Below are positions 9,034 through 17,605 of a DNA stretch of 64,000 nt, in pieces. The position numbers and the translations under genes were made by a program. This DNA comes from Bacteroidia bacterium (GTDB taxonomy: Bacteria > Bacteroidota > Bacteroidia > Bacteroidales > Prolixibacteraceae), in contig JANYKW010000180.1 in NCBI GenBank assembly GCA_025358025.1, positions 1-64,000 of the forward strand. Direction: 5' to 3'. Positions within the stretch are counted from its first letter, which is position 1; each line of letters starts with the position of its first letter. The notes below the pieces were generated by a model, which was not told the DNA's origin, searched no databases, and saw only the letters and a list, made by a program, of their open reading frames with translations.

Positions 9034-10074
9034 ATGGAACCTATCAAAGAACTGCTTTTCGGTAAGACGTTGAACGAGTTGATTCAAGTTTCGACGGATT
9101 TAGGATTGCCCAAATTTACTGCAGGTCAGCTGGCTGATTGGTTGTACAAGAAACAAATCGGTTCGATTGATGAAATGAGCAACCTCTCCAGAAAAGTGAG
9201 AGAACTGCTGACTGAGAAGTACGATTTTGGCACTGTGCTACCAGCGAAAGTTCAGGTTAGTACCGATGGTACCAAAAAATATCTTTTTGTCACAGGAAAG
9301 CATCAGTTCATCGAAACAGCCATGATCCCGGACGATGACCGCATCACTGTATGTGTCTCATCCCAGATTGGATGCAAGATGGGATGCCTCTTTTGCATGA
9401 CTGCGAAGCAGGGTTTTCAGGGACAATTGTCGGCCGGTGAGATTGTGAACCAGATTCGCAGCATTGATGAAGCCGCTTCCGTTTCGAACATCGTCTACAT
9501 GGGTATGGGAGAACCATTTGACAACCTGGATGAGGTGCTGAAAAGTATCGAAATTCTCACCTCAGAATGGGGGTATGGGATGAGTCCCAGACGTATTACG
9601 GTATCCTCCATCGGGATAGTACCTGCCATGGGACGCTTCCTCCGGGAGAGCGAAGCACACCTGGCCATCAGCCTGCATACGCCGTTTGACGAACAGCGCA
9701 AGAGCCTGATGCCTGTTCAGATTGCCTATCCCATCGCTGAGGTTGTTGAGGAGATCAGGAAATGGGATTTTACCGGACAAAGACGCGTCTCATTCGAATA
9801 CATTCTGTTTAAAGGGCTCAATGATACATCCATTCATGTAAAGGAGTTAAGCCGGTTGCTCAACGGCATCAAATGCAGGATCAACCTGATCCGTTTTCAT
9901 CCTGTGCCCGGGACACCACTGGTGAGCCCGGATGAGGAAACCATCCTTCATTTCAAAAATCAGCTCAACGACAAAGGCATATTTACCTCGGTGCGCGCGT
10001 CGAGAGGGCAGGATATCTATGCTGCATGCGGGCTGCTCTCAACAAAAGAGCAGAATTCCAATTTGAAAATTTGA
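9034..10074 (+). CDS. rlmN: Dual-specificity 23S rRNA/tRNA adenine-C2 methyltransferase RlmN
   Basis: Radical SAM enzyme that methylates A2503 of 23S rRNA and A37 of some tRNAs. The iron-sulfur motif CKMGCLFC (C-x3-C-x2-C) is present. Further family blocks are NIVYMGMGEPFDN, ITVSSIGIVPAM, LAISLHTPFDEQR and FHPVPGTP. The conserved C-terminal Cys is in AACGLLS, so both Cys needed for the methyl-transfer intermediate seem to be there. The ATG at 9034 is preferred; the frame extends back to a GTG at 8989 inside the upstream gene. Its length of 346 residues is normal. Confidence 0.95.
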   Translation: MEPIKELLFGKTLNELIQVSTDLGLPKFTAGQLADWLYKKQIGSIDEMSNLSRKVRELLTEKYDFGTVLPAKVQVSTDGTKKYLFVTGKHQFIETAMIPDDDRITVCVSSQIGCKMGCLFCMTAKQGFQGQLSAGEIVNQIRSIDEAASVSNIVYMGMGEPFDNLDEVLKSIEILTSEWGYGMSPRRITVSSIGIVPAMGRFLRESEAHLAISLHTPFDEQRKSLMPVQIAYPIAEVVEEIRKWDFTGQRRVSFEYILFKGLNDTSIHVKELSRLLNGIKCRINLIRFHPVPGTPLVSPDEETILHFKNQLNDKGIFTSVRASRGQDIYAACGLLSTKEQNSNLKI

Positions 10075-10121
10075 AAATGCATTTGGAGGCTAATCCTCCT
10101 GATTTTTCTGCTCTCCACCCG

Positions 10122-12140
10122 TCACATTTTTTTCCAAAGAGTTGCAATCTGTTTCTCCTGTTGGTCTTTTGATGCAAGATTCCTTTCAAGCGCCTCATTC
10201 AATCCGAAGTAAAGTTTGGTGAGTGTATCCAGATAGAGCTGATCGGCAGCAGTCTGCGAGGCTTCAGGCAGATTAACCAGTTTACTTTTGTTTTTTAAAA
10301 TAATACGTTGCTGAATTACCTGGACGCTTTCCAGGATGAGTCTTGCGTGTGCCATTTCATAACTTTCACGAAACCCTTCTTTCGTCAGCTGACTTACAAA
10401 AACATTTAATTTCTTTAGCATCTCCCTGTCAGGTAAAATGCCGGATTTTGATTTATAACCCGGAAGCAGGTCGGAGACATCCCGATAGGAGGCATCGAAC
10501 ATGGCCATCTTTGGTTGGGCAGGAATTTTAAAATCTTCTGATGCTTTTTCATTACCCAATCCGATGGAAACAACCATAACTCCAGGAGTAGGATCTGGTT
10601 TCAACCGGATAGATTTGGCATCAAAATCGGACCAATCTTTTCCGTTTACTAATACAGAACGAACCGGACCGCTCCCACAGGTTTGAAAATAGATTCTTTT
10701 TTCGCCGAAATAGATCGGAAAAGTCTGTACCATACTGGTTATTTTGTCGGGAATGTGGGGATAGACTGTCAAACCATCTGCCAGGTATTCATATTCGAAG
10801 AGCCCGCGCAAAAAACCGCCGGGTGCACCCCACGAATCGTACACACAATTTATGGGCAGTTTTGGCTGGTAAGGCTCCGATCCGAAATTCGTCAGATTGT
10901 TGTCGAGCCGAAAAACGGGTGCCAGCTTCAGGATCTGGCTAAAGCCGTCAGCAGCATCGCTGTAGGCTCCTACCCTATAATATCCCAGCTGCATGCGGGC
11001 CTCACAAGTCGTCCAGTGGCCACCATTGATCCACTTGCCAAAAGTGAAAAGCCCTTTGGTTTCGTACATATCGTCGTACCCGGGGAAGTTGGGAATGATC
11101 AGTTTGTAAGGGCGCAATCCGGGAATGGAGCTGATTTTTGCATAGATTTTCTGTGCCTGACTATCGTCTGCTATCCTGAAAGCCATCGCATCGTGGTTTG
11201 GTGTTGCTTCAAAATAGCCGAATCTGTCGTTCCCAAACTGGCCATGAAGCGTTCCGTCCAACGCTCTGGAGCGCACAAAGTAGCCTTCCGGAGTCGTAAG
11301 CCACTTCAGTCCTGCAGTAACTTTGGCCATACTATCCTGGTATTTTTTAACCATTTGGGGCCTTTGCGACATCTTTTCGAGTTCGATTATCTTGTATAAT
11401 CCTGCCAGGTAGTTGATGGAGATCTCGGCCAGGTAAGCAGGTTCGAAGGTTCCGTCCGGCAATTGCCTGCCAGACCCGGCATAGCTGGGAGCCAGCAGAT
11501 TTCCAGCCGTCCCGACCAGGAATATATTTTTAACAGAGTCACGGCGGTTGTCGATGAAATCTACACACTGTTCCAGCAAAGGCAGGTAACGATTGATGGC
11601 TGCCTTGTCCCGTTTGATCAACAACAATTCACTTTGCAGGATGATACCTGCCGCAGTAAAACCAAACGCCCAGTCGTGGATCTTGTGACGGCCATCTCCC
11701 TGTTTGAAGATCACCCATCCTGGCCTGGCACAGTCGCAAAGAGAACCGACAGGAGCAACGTATCCGTTGGCATCTTTCCTTACACCATTGCCTATCTGAT
11801 TGAACCACAGCTCCTGGGAGTTCTCTACAAATTTCCGGTAGGCCGGATCCATCAGGGGAAGCAAGGTGTAGGTGGTGCCAAAAGAATTCTGAATCCACCA
11901 GGCATCCCAGGTAGGGCCTTCGACAAAACCATTCCAGTCAGGGTGGTAAAGCATCGAAAGATTCTCCAGTACCGGATCCGGACGGGTCATCCTATAGGCT
12001 TGATCGAGCAGGTGCAGGTAGGTCGTATCTCCTTTACCGGAGAAATATGAACCTGTAAAATGGGGCTGGGATTTGCCTGTTCCAGGGAGAAGAAACAACA
12101 AAATAAGTCCTAAAAATAGGTTTTGAATGGTGCGTATCAT
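10122..12140 (-). CDS. Secreted six-hairpin glycosidase-like protein
   Basis: A large secreted protein of about 672 residues; the frame reaches back to an ATG at 12173, but the ATG at 12140 begins a clean signal peptide (MIRTIQNLFLGLILLFLLPG, then GKSQ). The alternating helical and aromatic segments, including GPTWDAWWIQNSFG, KIHDWAFGFTAAG and YDSWGAPGGFLRGLFEYEYLADGL, followed by a beta-rich part, suggest an (alpha/alpha)6-barrel glycosidase with a C-terminal beta domain. The GH family is not recognised and no catalytic acid is assigned. It is in a minus-strand group with a WbsX/GH99-like protein, hinting at glycan processing. Confidence 0.6.
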   Translation of the reverse strand: MIRTIQNLFLGLILLFLLPGTGKSQPHFTGSYFSGKGDTTYLHLLDQAYRMTRPDPVLENLSMLYHPDWNGFVEGPTWDAWWIQNSFGTTYTLLPLMDPAYRKFVENSQELWFNQIGNGVRKDANGYVAPVGSLCDCARPGWVIFKQGDGRHKIHDWAFGFTAAGIILQSELLLIKRDKAAINRYLPLLEQCVDFIDNRRDSVKNIFLVGTAGNLLAPSYAGSGRQLPDGTFEPAYLAEISINYLAGLYKIIELEKMSQRPQMVKKYQDSMAKVTAGLKWLTTPEGYFVRSRALDGTLHGQFGNDRFGYFEATPNHDAMAFRIADDSQAQKIYAKISSIPGLRPYKLIIPNFPGYDDMYETKGLFTFGKWINGGHWTTCEARMQLGYYRVGAYSDAADGFSQILKLAPVFRLDNNLTNFGSEPYQPKLPINCVYDSWGAPGGFLRGLFEYEYLADGLTVYPHIPDKITSMVQTFPIYFGEKRIYFQTCGSGPVRSVLVNGKDWSDFDAKSIRLKPDPTPGVMVVSIGLGNEKASEDFKIPAQPKMAMFDASYRDVSDLLPGYKSKSGILPDREMLKKLNVFVSQLTKEGFRESYEMAHARLILESVQVIQQRIILKNKSKLVNLPEASQTAADQLYLDTLTKLYFGLNEALERNLASKDQQEKQIATLWKKM

Positions 12141-12203
12141 CGTACTTATGTATTTTGAAATCTCAAAGATCATGAAATAAACATCTTTGACAGTCAGAAT
12201 AAT

Positions 12204-12620
12204 TTATTTCTTAAATTCAATTAGCTCAACCGGAGCACCATTGTGTTCTATCATGGCAACCCGGATCCCTCTGGCAGGTGAGTTAATACCAGTGATAACT
12301 TTCAGATTGTGCAGTGTCAATTCATGGTCCAGATCAGCTACCTCAAAGGCAAGATGAGGCACCGTTTGAATCAGTTTATCCAAAGGACAGTCTTCGTCAA
12401 ATCTCATCCATTCAATTCCGAAAGGACTGGATGAGAATCCTGACACATAAAATTTTAAATGCGGTATATATTGCTCGTCTGGCATTTTTAAAATGGTAGG
12501 GATGCCTAAATGATGGTATTTCCATCCCCATTTTACAACTGATTCAGGCAAATCGTTTTCTACCCGGTTTTCAATTCTTTGAAATACCTGATTATCAAAT
12601 ATACGGTCCATATTTTGCAA
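12204..12620 (-). CDS. Glyoxalase-like (VOC superfamily) protein
   Basis: A 138-residue cytosolic protein with features of the vicinal oxygen chelate fold: VPHLAFEVADLDHEL in the middle and NGAPVELIEFKK at the end, where His and Glu could bind a metal. YIPHLKFYVSGF gives a first candidate ligand. Only one VOC module pair is evident. The substrate is unknown. It lies 13 bases downstream of another VOC-fold gene on the same strand, so the two are probably co-transcribed. Confidence 0.65.
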   Translation of the reverse strand: MQNMDRIFDNQVFQRIENRVENDLPESVVKWGWKYHHLGIPTILKMPDEQYIPHLKFYVSGFSSSPFGIEWMRFDEDCPLDKLIQTVPHLAFEVADLDHELTLHNLKVITGINSPARGIRVAMIEHNGAPVELIEFKK

Positions 12621-12633
12621 TTAAAAAAAAATA

Positions 12634-13473
12634 TCAGGCATGCTTCAAAGTTTCAATATCCAGTTTCTTCATCTTCAAGACTTCCTGCATCACCCTTGTT
12701 CCCTTTTCGGAATCAGACATTAAACTGCCCAGGATTTCAGGTATGATTTGCCATGAAATGCCAAATTTGTCTTTGAGCCAGCCACATTGCACTTCCATTC
12801 CACCCTCTGTGAGTTTTTCCCAATATAAGTCGATCTCTTGCTGTGATTCACATTCCACGACCAAAGAGACGCCTTCATTAAACTGAAAATCATGTGTTCC
12901 TGGCCCATCCATGGCAGCAAATTTGGTATTGCCTAACGAGAAGCTTCCAAATTTCAGGATACCCGCAGGTTGCTCTTCTCCCACCTGGTAGAGTTCAAGG
13001 TGATGAATCTTTGAATCTTCAAAAATAGCGGTATAATCCCTGATCGCCTGTTCGCCCTTGCCAAACAGATCTCCAACAAAAAGGAGGGAGGGGATGATTT
13101 TTTGTTCCTGGGAAGAAGGTTCTCCAAGCATCAGTTGCCAGGTCATGCCAAATTTGTCGACTACCCAGCCATAGCATTCACTCCAGGGATACTGGCCGAT
13201 CGGTATCATGGCACTCCCGGCATCTGAGAGCCAATGCCATAATCTGTCTATCTCTTCAACCGTTTCGCAAGTCACAAACAGGGAGATGGAGGGGTTGATC
13301 TTAAACATCGGACCGCCGTTGAGGCCCATGATTCTCTTCCCTTCCAGCTCAAATTGGACAGCTACAGAGGAATCAGTGACAATTTTAGAATTATTGAAAA
13401 TTGAACAATAATATGCAGCAGCTTCTTTGGCCTGGTTGTCAAACCACAGGCAGGGGTAGATTTGATTGGTCAT
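12634..13473 (-). CDS. PhnB-like VOC protein with two 3-dmu-9_3-mt domains
   Basis: The 279 residues consist of two tandem PhnB/3-demethylubiquinone methyltransferase-like VOC domains. The first starts with QIYPCLWFDNQAKEAAAYYCSIF and ends with WVVDKFGMTWQLML. The second runs from KIIPSLLFVGDLFGKGEQAI to GWLKDKFGISWQIIP. The repeated W-x-x-D-K-F-G-x-(T/S)-W-Q motif marks both copies. Despite the database name these are not shown to be methyltransferases; many are of unknown function. The start is eight bases from the stop of the WbsX-like gene upstream. Confidence 0.85.
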   Translation of the reverse strand: MTNQIYPCLWFDNQAKEAAAYYCSIFNNSKIVTDSSVAVQFELEGKRIMGLNGGPMFKINPSISLFVTCETVEEIDRLWHWLSDAGSAMIPIGQYPWSECYGWVVDKFGMTWQLMLGEPSSQEQKIIPSLLFVGDLFGKGEQAIRDYTAIFEDSKIHHLELYQVGEEQPAGILKFGSFSLGNTKFAAMDGPGTHDFQFNEGVSLVVECESQQEIDLYWEKLTEGGMEVQCGWLKDKFGISWQIIPEILGSLMSDSEKGTRVMQEVLKMKKLDIETLKHA

Positions 13474-13481
13474 AGGATATA

Positions 13482-14681
13482 TTATTTAAATACTTGTTTC
13501 ACAGCTTCAAGGTAGCCATACTTGAATGTGGTATCTGGTTCGAGATAACTCCCTTCTGCCCATTCGTTCCAGGCATTGATTGTTACCAGTTTGTGCCTGC
13601 CGGGATGTTGATCTACGAATTTTTTTGCTTCCTGCAGCGCTTTTTTGAATTCGGCGGGATTGGTATTTACCACAGCATGCTGCACCTTTACCGGAAATCT
13701 CGGATTGTTGTCCCAGCCGATTGAAACCTGCGGAAAATATGGGATGGTAAAGGTTGAATCATATTCGGCCCATTTGGCGATACCTTTTTTAGCCCATCCT
13801 GCATAATCTTCCTGAGGAGCTATGCTGGTATAATGGATCCACTGGTAATTGGTCATGCTGTTAAATCCGAGGTAAAGTAAGGCATCATTTTGTGTTTTAA
13901 CAAGATCGGAAGGGACTCCGTCGAGGGATTTTGGAATCTGACCCCAGACAATGGCTTGTAAGTGCAATCCGGGAAAGCCGGCTGCCATGGTTTTTTTACG
14001 GAATATATCCAGCGCTTCCCTGGCCTTTACCGTACCACCAATTCCCTTGATGAAAGTTCCCAGTTCGTAAATACTGAATACCGGCATCTTATCAATCTTG
14101 TAATAGTTTGGTCTTTTGAAATAATCTTTGATGACATGATCGATCATCTTTACGAAAGTCAAACTGTCGACTCCACCTTTCCAGTAGAGTTTATTTTTAT
14201 CCGGGTTGGCTGGATCAAGGTAGCTGTTGTGGTCGTGATTGGCCCACATCAGGTAGAATTTCATTTTCCTGTTATTGGAAGCCTGCAGAAATCCATCGTT
14301 GAGGCACTCCTCCAGGTAGGGTTTCCCGGTGTACCAGTACCAGTCGAAAATAAAGGTCGTCACCCCATAGGAGGTAGCAGTTTCAATCTTTTGCTGCATG
14401 ACTTTGGGATCAGATTCATCCTGATAGCCCCACAATGGTACTTTTGGTACCTGTTCGCCGACAAATTTTGGCTTTGACTTGTATATCGCCTCCCACTCAC
14501 CTTTCCCGTCGGGAAATACAGAAATCTCTTTGAAACGTTCGGCAGGATGGTAAGCCGGCCAGTAAAAGGCAGCTATATCATAGATGGGTTTTTGGTGATC
14601 CCCGGGTTGAACGGGCTGTCCAAAGGTACCTGTTGAAATCAGCAAAATAAATAGAAAAGGGAGCAGTGTGTTGTTGGTCAT
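13482..14681 (-). CDS. Secreted WbsX/GH99-like domain protein
   Basis: A 399-residue protein with a signal peptide (about residues 1-21, ending FGQ). The first part reads IAAFYWPAYHPAERF and the middle TFIFDWYWYTGKPY, typical of the WbsX family, which is related to GH99 endo-mannosidases. FYLMWANHDHN and INAWNEWAEGSYLEPD, near the end, complete the family pattern. Such proteins occur beside sulfatases and polysaccharide loci in Bacteroidota and probably cleave or modify glycans. The signal peptide argues against a cytosolic glycosyltransferase role. It starts four bases after the histidine kinase stop on the same strand. Confidence 0.8.
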   Translation of the reverse strand: MTNNTLLPFLFILLISTGTFGQPVQPGDHQKPIYDIAAFYWPAYHPAERFKEISVFPDGKGEWEAIYKSKPKFVGEQVPKVPLWGYQDESDPKVMQQKIETATSYGVTTFIFDWYWYTGKPYLEECLNDGFLQASNNRKMKFYLMWANHDHNSYLDPANPDKNKLYWKGGVDSLTFVKMIDHVIKDYFKRPNYYKIDKMPVFSIYELGTFIKGIGGTVKAREALDIFRKKTMAAGFPGLHLQAIVWGQIPKSLDGVPSDLVKTQNDALLYLGFNSMTNYQWIHYTSIAPQEDYAGWAKKGIAKWAEYDSTFTIPYFPQVSIGWDNNPRFPVKVQHAVVNTNPAEFKKALQEAKKFVDQHPGRHKLVTINAWNEWAEGSYLEPDTTFKYGYLEAVKQVFK

Positions 14682-14684
14682 GAT

Positions 14685-16064
14685 TTAATTATTTGGAACG
14701 TTGGATTGGTACGCAAAAATCATAGAAAAAGTAGTCTCTTTGCCCGGAATTGAGTGCACCTGGAGAGTTCCTCCATGCAATTGCATGATTTGGCGTGAGA
14801 GACTGAGACCAATGCCGGAACCGTTTTCACGGGTAGTAAAAAAGGGAACAAATACCTGGTCCAGTATTTCCGCAGGTATGCCAGGACCGTTATCTGCAAT
14901 CTTTATTTCGGGAAGATGATCCGAATTTAATCCTGCAACAATGTGAATCTTTCCCTCGGGATTCTTCACGTTGGCCTGGATAGCATTTTGCAGCAGGTTG
15001 ACCAAAACTTGTGCCACCAGGTTCTCATCGGCAAGCAGCTCCATTTCAGGATTTTTTAATCGAATGGAAAGCTCGGTTTTGTGGTCATTTGAAAGCGATA
15101 CAAATAGAATTTTTATCCGGTTTAAAAGCCCGTCGAGGCGGAATATTTTTTTTACGGGTTTTGGAAGTCCAGACAATCTGCGGTAGGATTCGACAAACTG
15201 CATCAACCCGCTTCCCTGTTTCCGGATCACATTTAATCCTTTGACAGTTGTTTGAATGGTGGACTCATCTACCTCCTGAGGTTGGACAAGTCTGCCATCC
15301 ACGGTGTAGAAGTTGCAAAGACTTTCCGAGAGCGAAGTGATGGGAGCAATTGAATTCATAATCTCATGCATCAAAACCCTGATCAGTTTCATCCAGGAAT
15401 CCAGCTCCTTTTCGTCCAATTCACTTCGAATATCCTGTAAAGACAAGAGGGTCAGTTCTCTGTCGTTGTTTTTGAAGGATGCAGCCTTGAGCGATAGTTG
15501 CAGGATTCCTCTTTCGTTTGTCAATGCCACAAGCTTTTGTTCAAACGGCTTGATCTTTTTAATGGATTGAAATAAATTGGCGTTGACCCTTTCAAGTTGA
15601 TTGATATGGGTAAGCACATTGATTCCCAACATATTTTTGGTGGCACGGTTGGCGTGAAGTACAAATCCATTGCCATCGAAGGTAATGATACCGGTTGCTA
15701 CCTGTTCCAGTAAAGTTTGAAAATATTGTTCCTGCTGCCGGCTTTCAATTTTTACCTGTTGTATTTGTTTGTTGACTTTGTTGAGACTCTGGTACAATGC
15801 ACGAATAGGCTGGCTTTGTTCGCTGGAGGAGAACAATAATGTAGAGTCGTCATTTGCTACTGATTCGAGAAAAGAACTCAGCTTTCTGTTGGTTGTATTC
15901 AAATAATTTAACAGGTTAATCACTACGAAGGCATCGATAATCAGGAGAAGCACAACCACACTGGCAGGATGATGAAAAGCGATGCAGGCACCGGCTGCCA
16001 GGGTGAGGAATACAAGAATCAAAACCCTGAAGATCAATTGGAAATACAAATTCTTACTGATCAT
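14685..16064 (-). CDS. Membrane sensor histidine kinase with PAS domain
   Basis: A 459-residue two-component kinase. Two hydrophobic segments at about residues 10-30 and 34-53 anchor it, with almost no periplasmic loop, so it probably senses inside the cell or within the membrane. A PAS-like domain begins near residue 113. The phospho-acceptor His is H233 in VLMHEIMNSIAP. The ATPase domain has VLVNLLQNAIQA (N box), IADNGPGIP (G1), FTTRENGSGIGLSLS (F and G2 boxes). Its start overlaps the stop of the sigma-54 regulator by ATGA, so the two form one coupled unit. The kinase is NtrY-like in layout. Confidence 0.92.
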   Translation of the reverse strand: MISKNLYFQLIFRVLILVFLTLAAGACIAFHHPASVVVLLLIIDAFVVINLLNYLNTTNRKLSSFLESVANDDSTLLFSSSEQSQPIRALYQSLNKVNKQIQQVKIESRQQEQYFQTLLEQVATGIITFDGNGFVLHANRATKNMLGINVLTHINQLERVNANLFQSIKKIKPFEQKLVALTNERGILQLSLKAASFKNNDRELTLLSLQDIRSELDEKELDSWMKLIRVLMHEIMNSIAPITSLSESLCNFYTVDGRLVQPQEVDESTIQTTVKGLNVIRKQGSGLMQFVESYRRLSGLPKPVKKIFRLDGLLNRIKILFVSLSNDHKTELSIRLKNPEMELLADENLVAQVLVNLLQNAIQANVKNPEGKIHIVAGLNSDHLPEIKIADNGPGIPAEILDQVFVPFFTTRENGSGIGLSLSRQIMQLHGGTLQVHSIPGKETTFSMIFAYQSNVPNN

Positions 16065-17425
16065 TTTTCCGATTTTTTGATTTTATTGTATAGTGTTTGC
16101 CTGGTAATGCCCAATTGGTCGGCTGCTGCACTGAGATTGCCATTGTGTTTGTCGATGGCATGGCTGATCATCTTCATCTCCATATCACTGAGTGTAAGAT
16201 CCATTTTCCCTGGTTTGGCAGATTGAAGTGGCCGCATAAAAAAATCATCAGGTTTTAGCACATTGCTTTCACTGAGGATCACCGCTTTTTCAATCGTATG
16301 CTGCAATTCCCGGATGTTTCCCGGCCAGGCATACTTGATTAGTTTATCCAGTGCCTGCTGATTAATTCTTAAATGAGGTTTGTTGTATTTGTCGGTATAT
16401 TTTTTGAGGAAGAATTCGCTCAGCAAGAGTATATCGTCTCCTCTTTCCCGGAGAGGCGGAACTTCAATTTGTATTGTGTTGATTCTATAAAGAAGATCTT
16501 CACGGAAGAGTCCTTCGTTTACCATGCTCTCCAGGTTTTTGTTGGTTGCGCAGATCAGCCTGATATTAAAGGGGATCATCTGATTGGAACCAATGCGCGA
16601 AATTTGACGGTTCTGGATGGCGGCAAGCAGTTTAGCCTGTAGATGGAAGGAGAGATTCCCGATCTCATCAAGAAAAAGCGTTCCCTTGTCGGCCACTTCG
16701 AATTTTCCCGGACGGCTCTCCCTGGCATCGGTAAAGGAACCCTTAACGTGACCGAAAAGTTCACTTTCGAAAAGGGTTTCCGTAATGGCTCCCATGTCAA
16801 CATTTACCATTACCTCCTCTGAGCGGTCCGAAATTCTGTGTATTTCCTGTGCTATCAACTCTTTTCCTGTTCCATTCTCTCCGGTAATTAAAATATTGGC
16901 ATCAGTTTTGGCTACTTTTCGCACGAGATTCATTACCTGCATCAATTTTGGAGAAGAGCCAATAATAATTTTTTGGTCCCGGTTAAACTCACTCTTCAAC
17001 CCTTTCTCTTTTTCTCTGAGCTGTTTCACCTCTTTCTTCGACCAGTTCAATTGCAAAGCCGATTTAAGGGTTGCCAGTAATTTGTTGTTGTCCCATGGTT
17101 TTAGGAAAAAATCGGTAGCGCCCAATTTTAGCGCTTTTACAGTCAGCTCTATATCTCCATAGGCCGTGATCATTACAACCGAGGTCTCAGGATGAGTCTC
17201 CTTGATTCGGCCCAACCAATAAATGCCCTCGTTCCCGGAATTTACTCCGGATTTAAAATTCATGTCGAGTATCACGATGTTGTATTCCTTCTTTCGAAGT
17301 TCGGTGGGAATATGGTTCGGATCAGTAAGGGTTGATATAGATTGAAAATCGGGAGATAGCAGAATCTCCAGGGCACTTAAGATGCTTTTATTGTCATCGA
17401 CAATCAGAATATTTCCTTTTGCCAT
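16061..17425 (-). CDS. Sigma-54-dependent response regulator (NtrC family)
   Basis: Enhancer-binding activator, 454 residues from the ATG at 17425. The receiver domain (about residues 4-125) has acidic D10-D11, phosphorylation site D54 and the conserved Lys in FLKPWD. The AAA+ domain has Walker A GENGTGKE, Walker B GTLFLDEIG and the arginine-finger region. The sigma-54-contacting loop reads GSFTDA, not the classical GAFTGA. The C-terminal Fis-type helix-turn-helix is LSAAADQLGITRQTLYNKIKK minus its last residues. A promoter at 17435-17465 supports this start over one at 17458. It is divergent from the efflux cluster and is its likely activator. Confidence 0.93.
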   Translation of the reverse strand: MAKGNILIVDDNKSILSALEILLSPDFQSISTLTDPNHIPTELRKKEYNIVILDMNFKSGVNSGNEGIYWLGRIKETHPETSVVMITAYGDIELTVKALKLGATDFFLKPWDNNKLLATLKSALQLNWSKKEVKQLREKEKGLKSEFNRDQKIIIGSSPKLMQVMNLVRKVAKTDANILITGENGTGKELIAQEIHRISDRSEEVMVNVDMGAITETLFESELFGHVKGSFTDARESRPGKFEVADKGTLFLDEIGNLSFHLQAKLLAAIQNRQISRIGSNQMIPFNIRLICATNKNLESMVNEGLFREDLLYRINTIQIEVPPLRERGDDILLLSEFFLKKYTDKYNKPHLRINQQALDKLIKYAWPGNIRELQHTIEKAVILSESNVLKPDDFFMRPLQSAKPGKMDLTLSDMEMKMISHAIDKHNGNLSAAADQLGITRQTLYNKIKKSEK

Positions 17426-17434
17426 TTTTTTTAT

Positions 17435-17465
17435 CAAAGTTACAGGATAGGAAAACAAATATCAA
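17435..17465 (-). promoter_or_regulatory. Predicted Bacteroidota-type promoter of the kinase/regulator operon
   Basis: On the minus strand TTG (17465-17463) is separated by 20 bases from TAACTTTG (17442-17435), fitting the Bacteroidota -33/-7 consensus TTG-N19-21-TAnnTTTG. Transcription would begin only a few bases before the ATG at 17425, leaving a very short leader. Confidence 0.5.
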
Positions 17466-17470
17466 TAGAG

Positions 17471-17487
17471 TGTAAAATTATTTTACA
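17471..17487. promoter_or_regulatory. Palindrome TGTAAAA-TTA-TTTTACA, candidate enhancer/operator
   Basis: A perfect inverted repeat with 7-base arms and a 3-base centre. It lies about 77 bases upstream of the sigma-54-like -24 element and directly upstream of the regulator's own -33 box. This suits a binding site for the NtrC-type regulator, used both to activate the efflux operon and to autoregulate. A degenerate second copy (TGTCAAGTATTTTAAC) starts at 17494. Confidence 0.5.
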
Positions 17488-17563
17488 AAATATTGTCAAG
17501 TATTTTAACCGGAGAAAGATTTTTGTAAACATATTAGTATTGAAAATCAGATAATTAAATTTT

Positions 17564-17578
17564 TGGCACTGTTTTCGT
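17564..17578 (+). promoter_or_regulatory. Predicted sigma-54 (-24/-12) promoter of the efflux operon
   Basis: TGGCAC-N5-TCGT compares with the consensus TGGCAC-N5-TTGC: the -24 half is perfect, the -12 half keeps T and G but lacks the final C. The element is 28 bases upstream of the TolC-family start. A divergent sigma-54 activator and a palindrome at a suitable distance support the call. Confidence 0.5.
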
Positions 17579-17605
17579 AGTTCTTTATGTATAAACGAAT
17601 GAGAA

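Noticed and set aside
10683-11399. A 238-codon plus-strand ORF and another at 11463-12050
   Set aside because: Both lie opposite the six-hairpin glycosidase gene, have no recognisable domain or signal, and are explained by that gene's codon use on the other strand.
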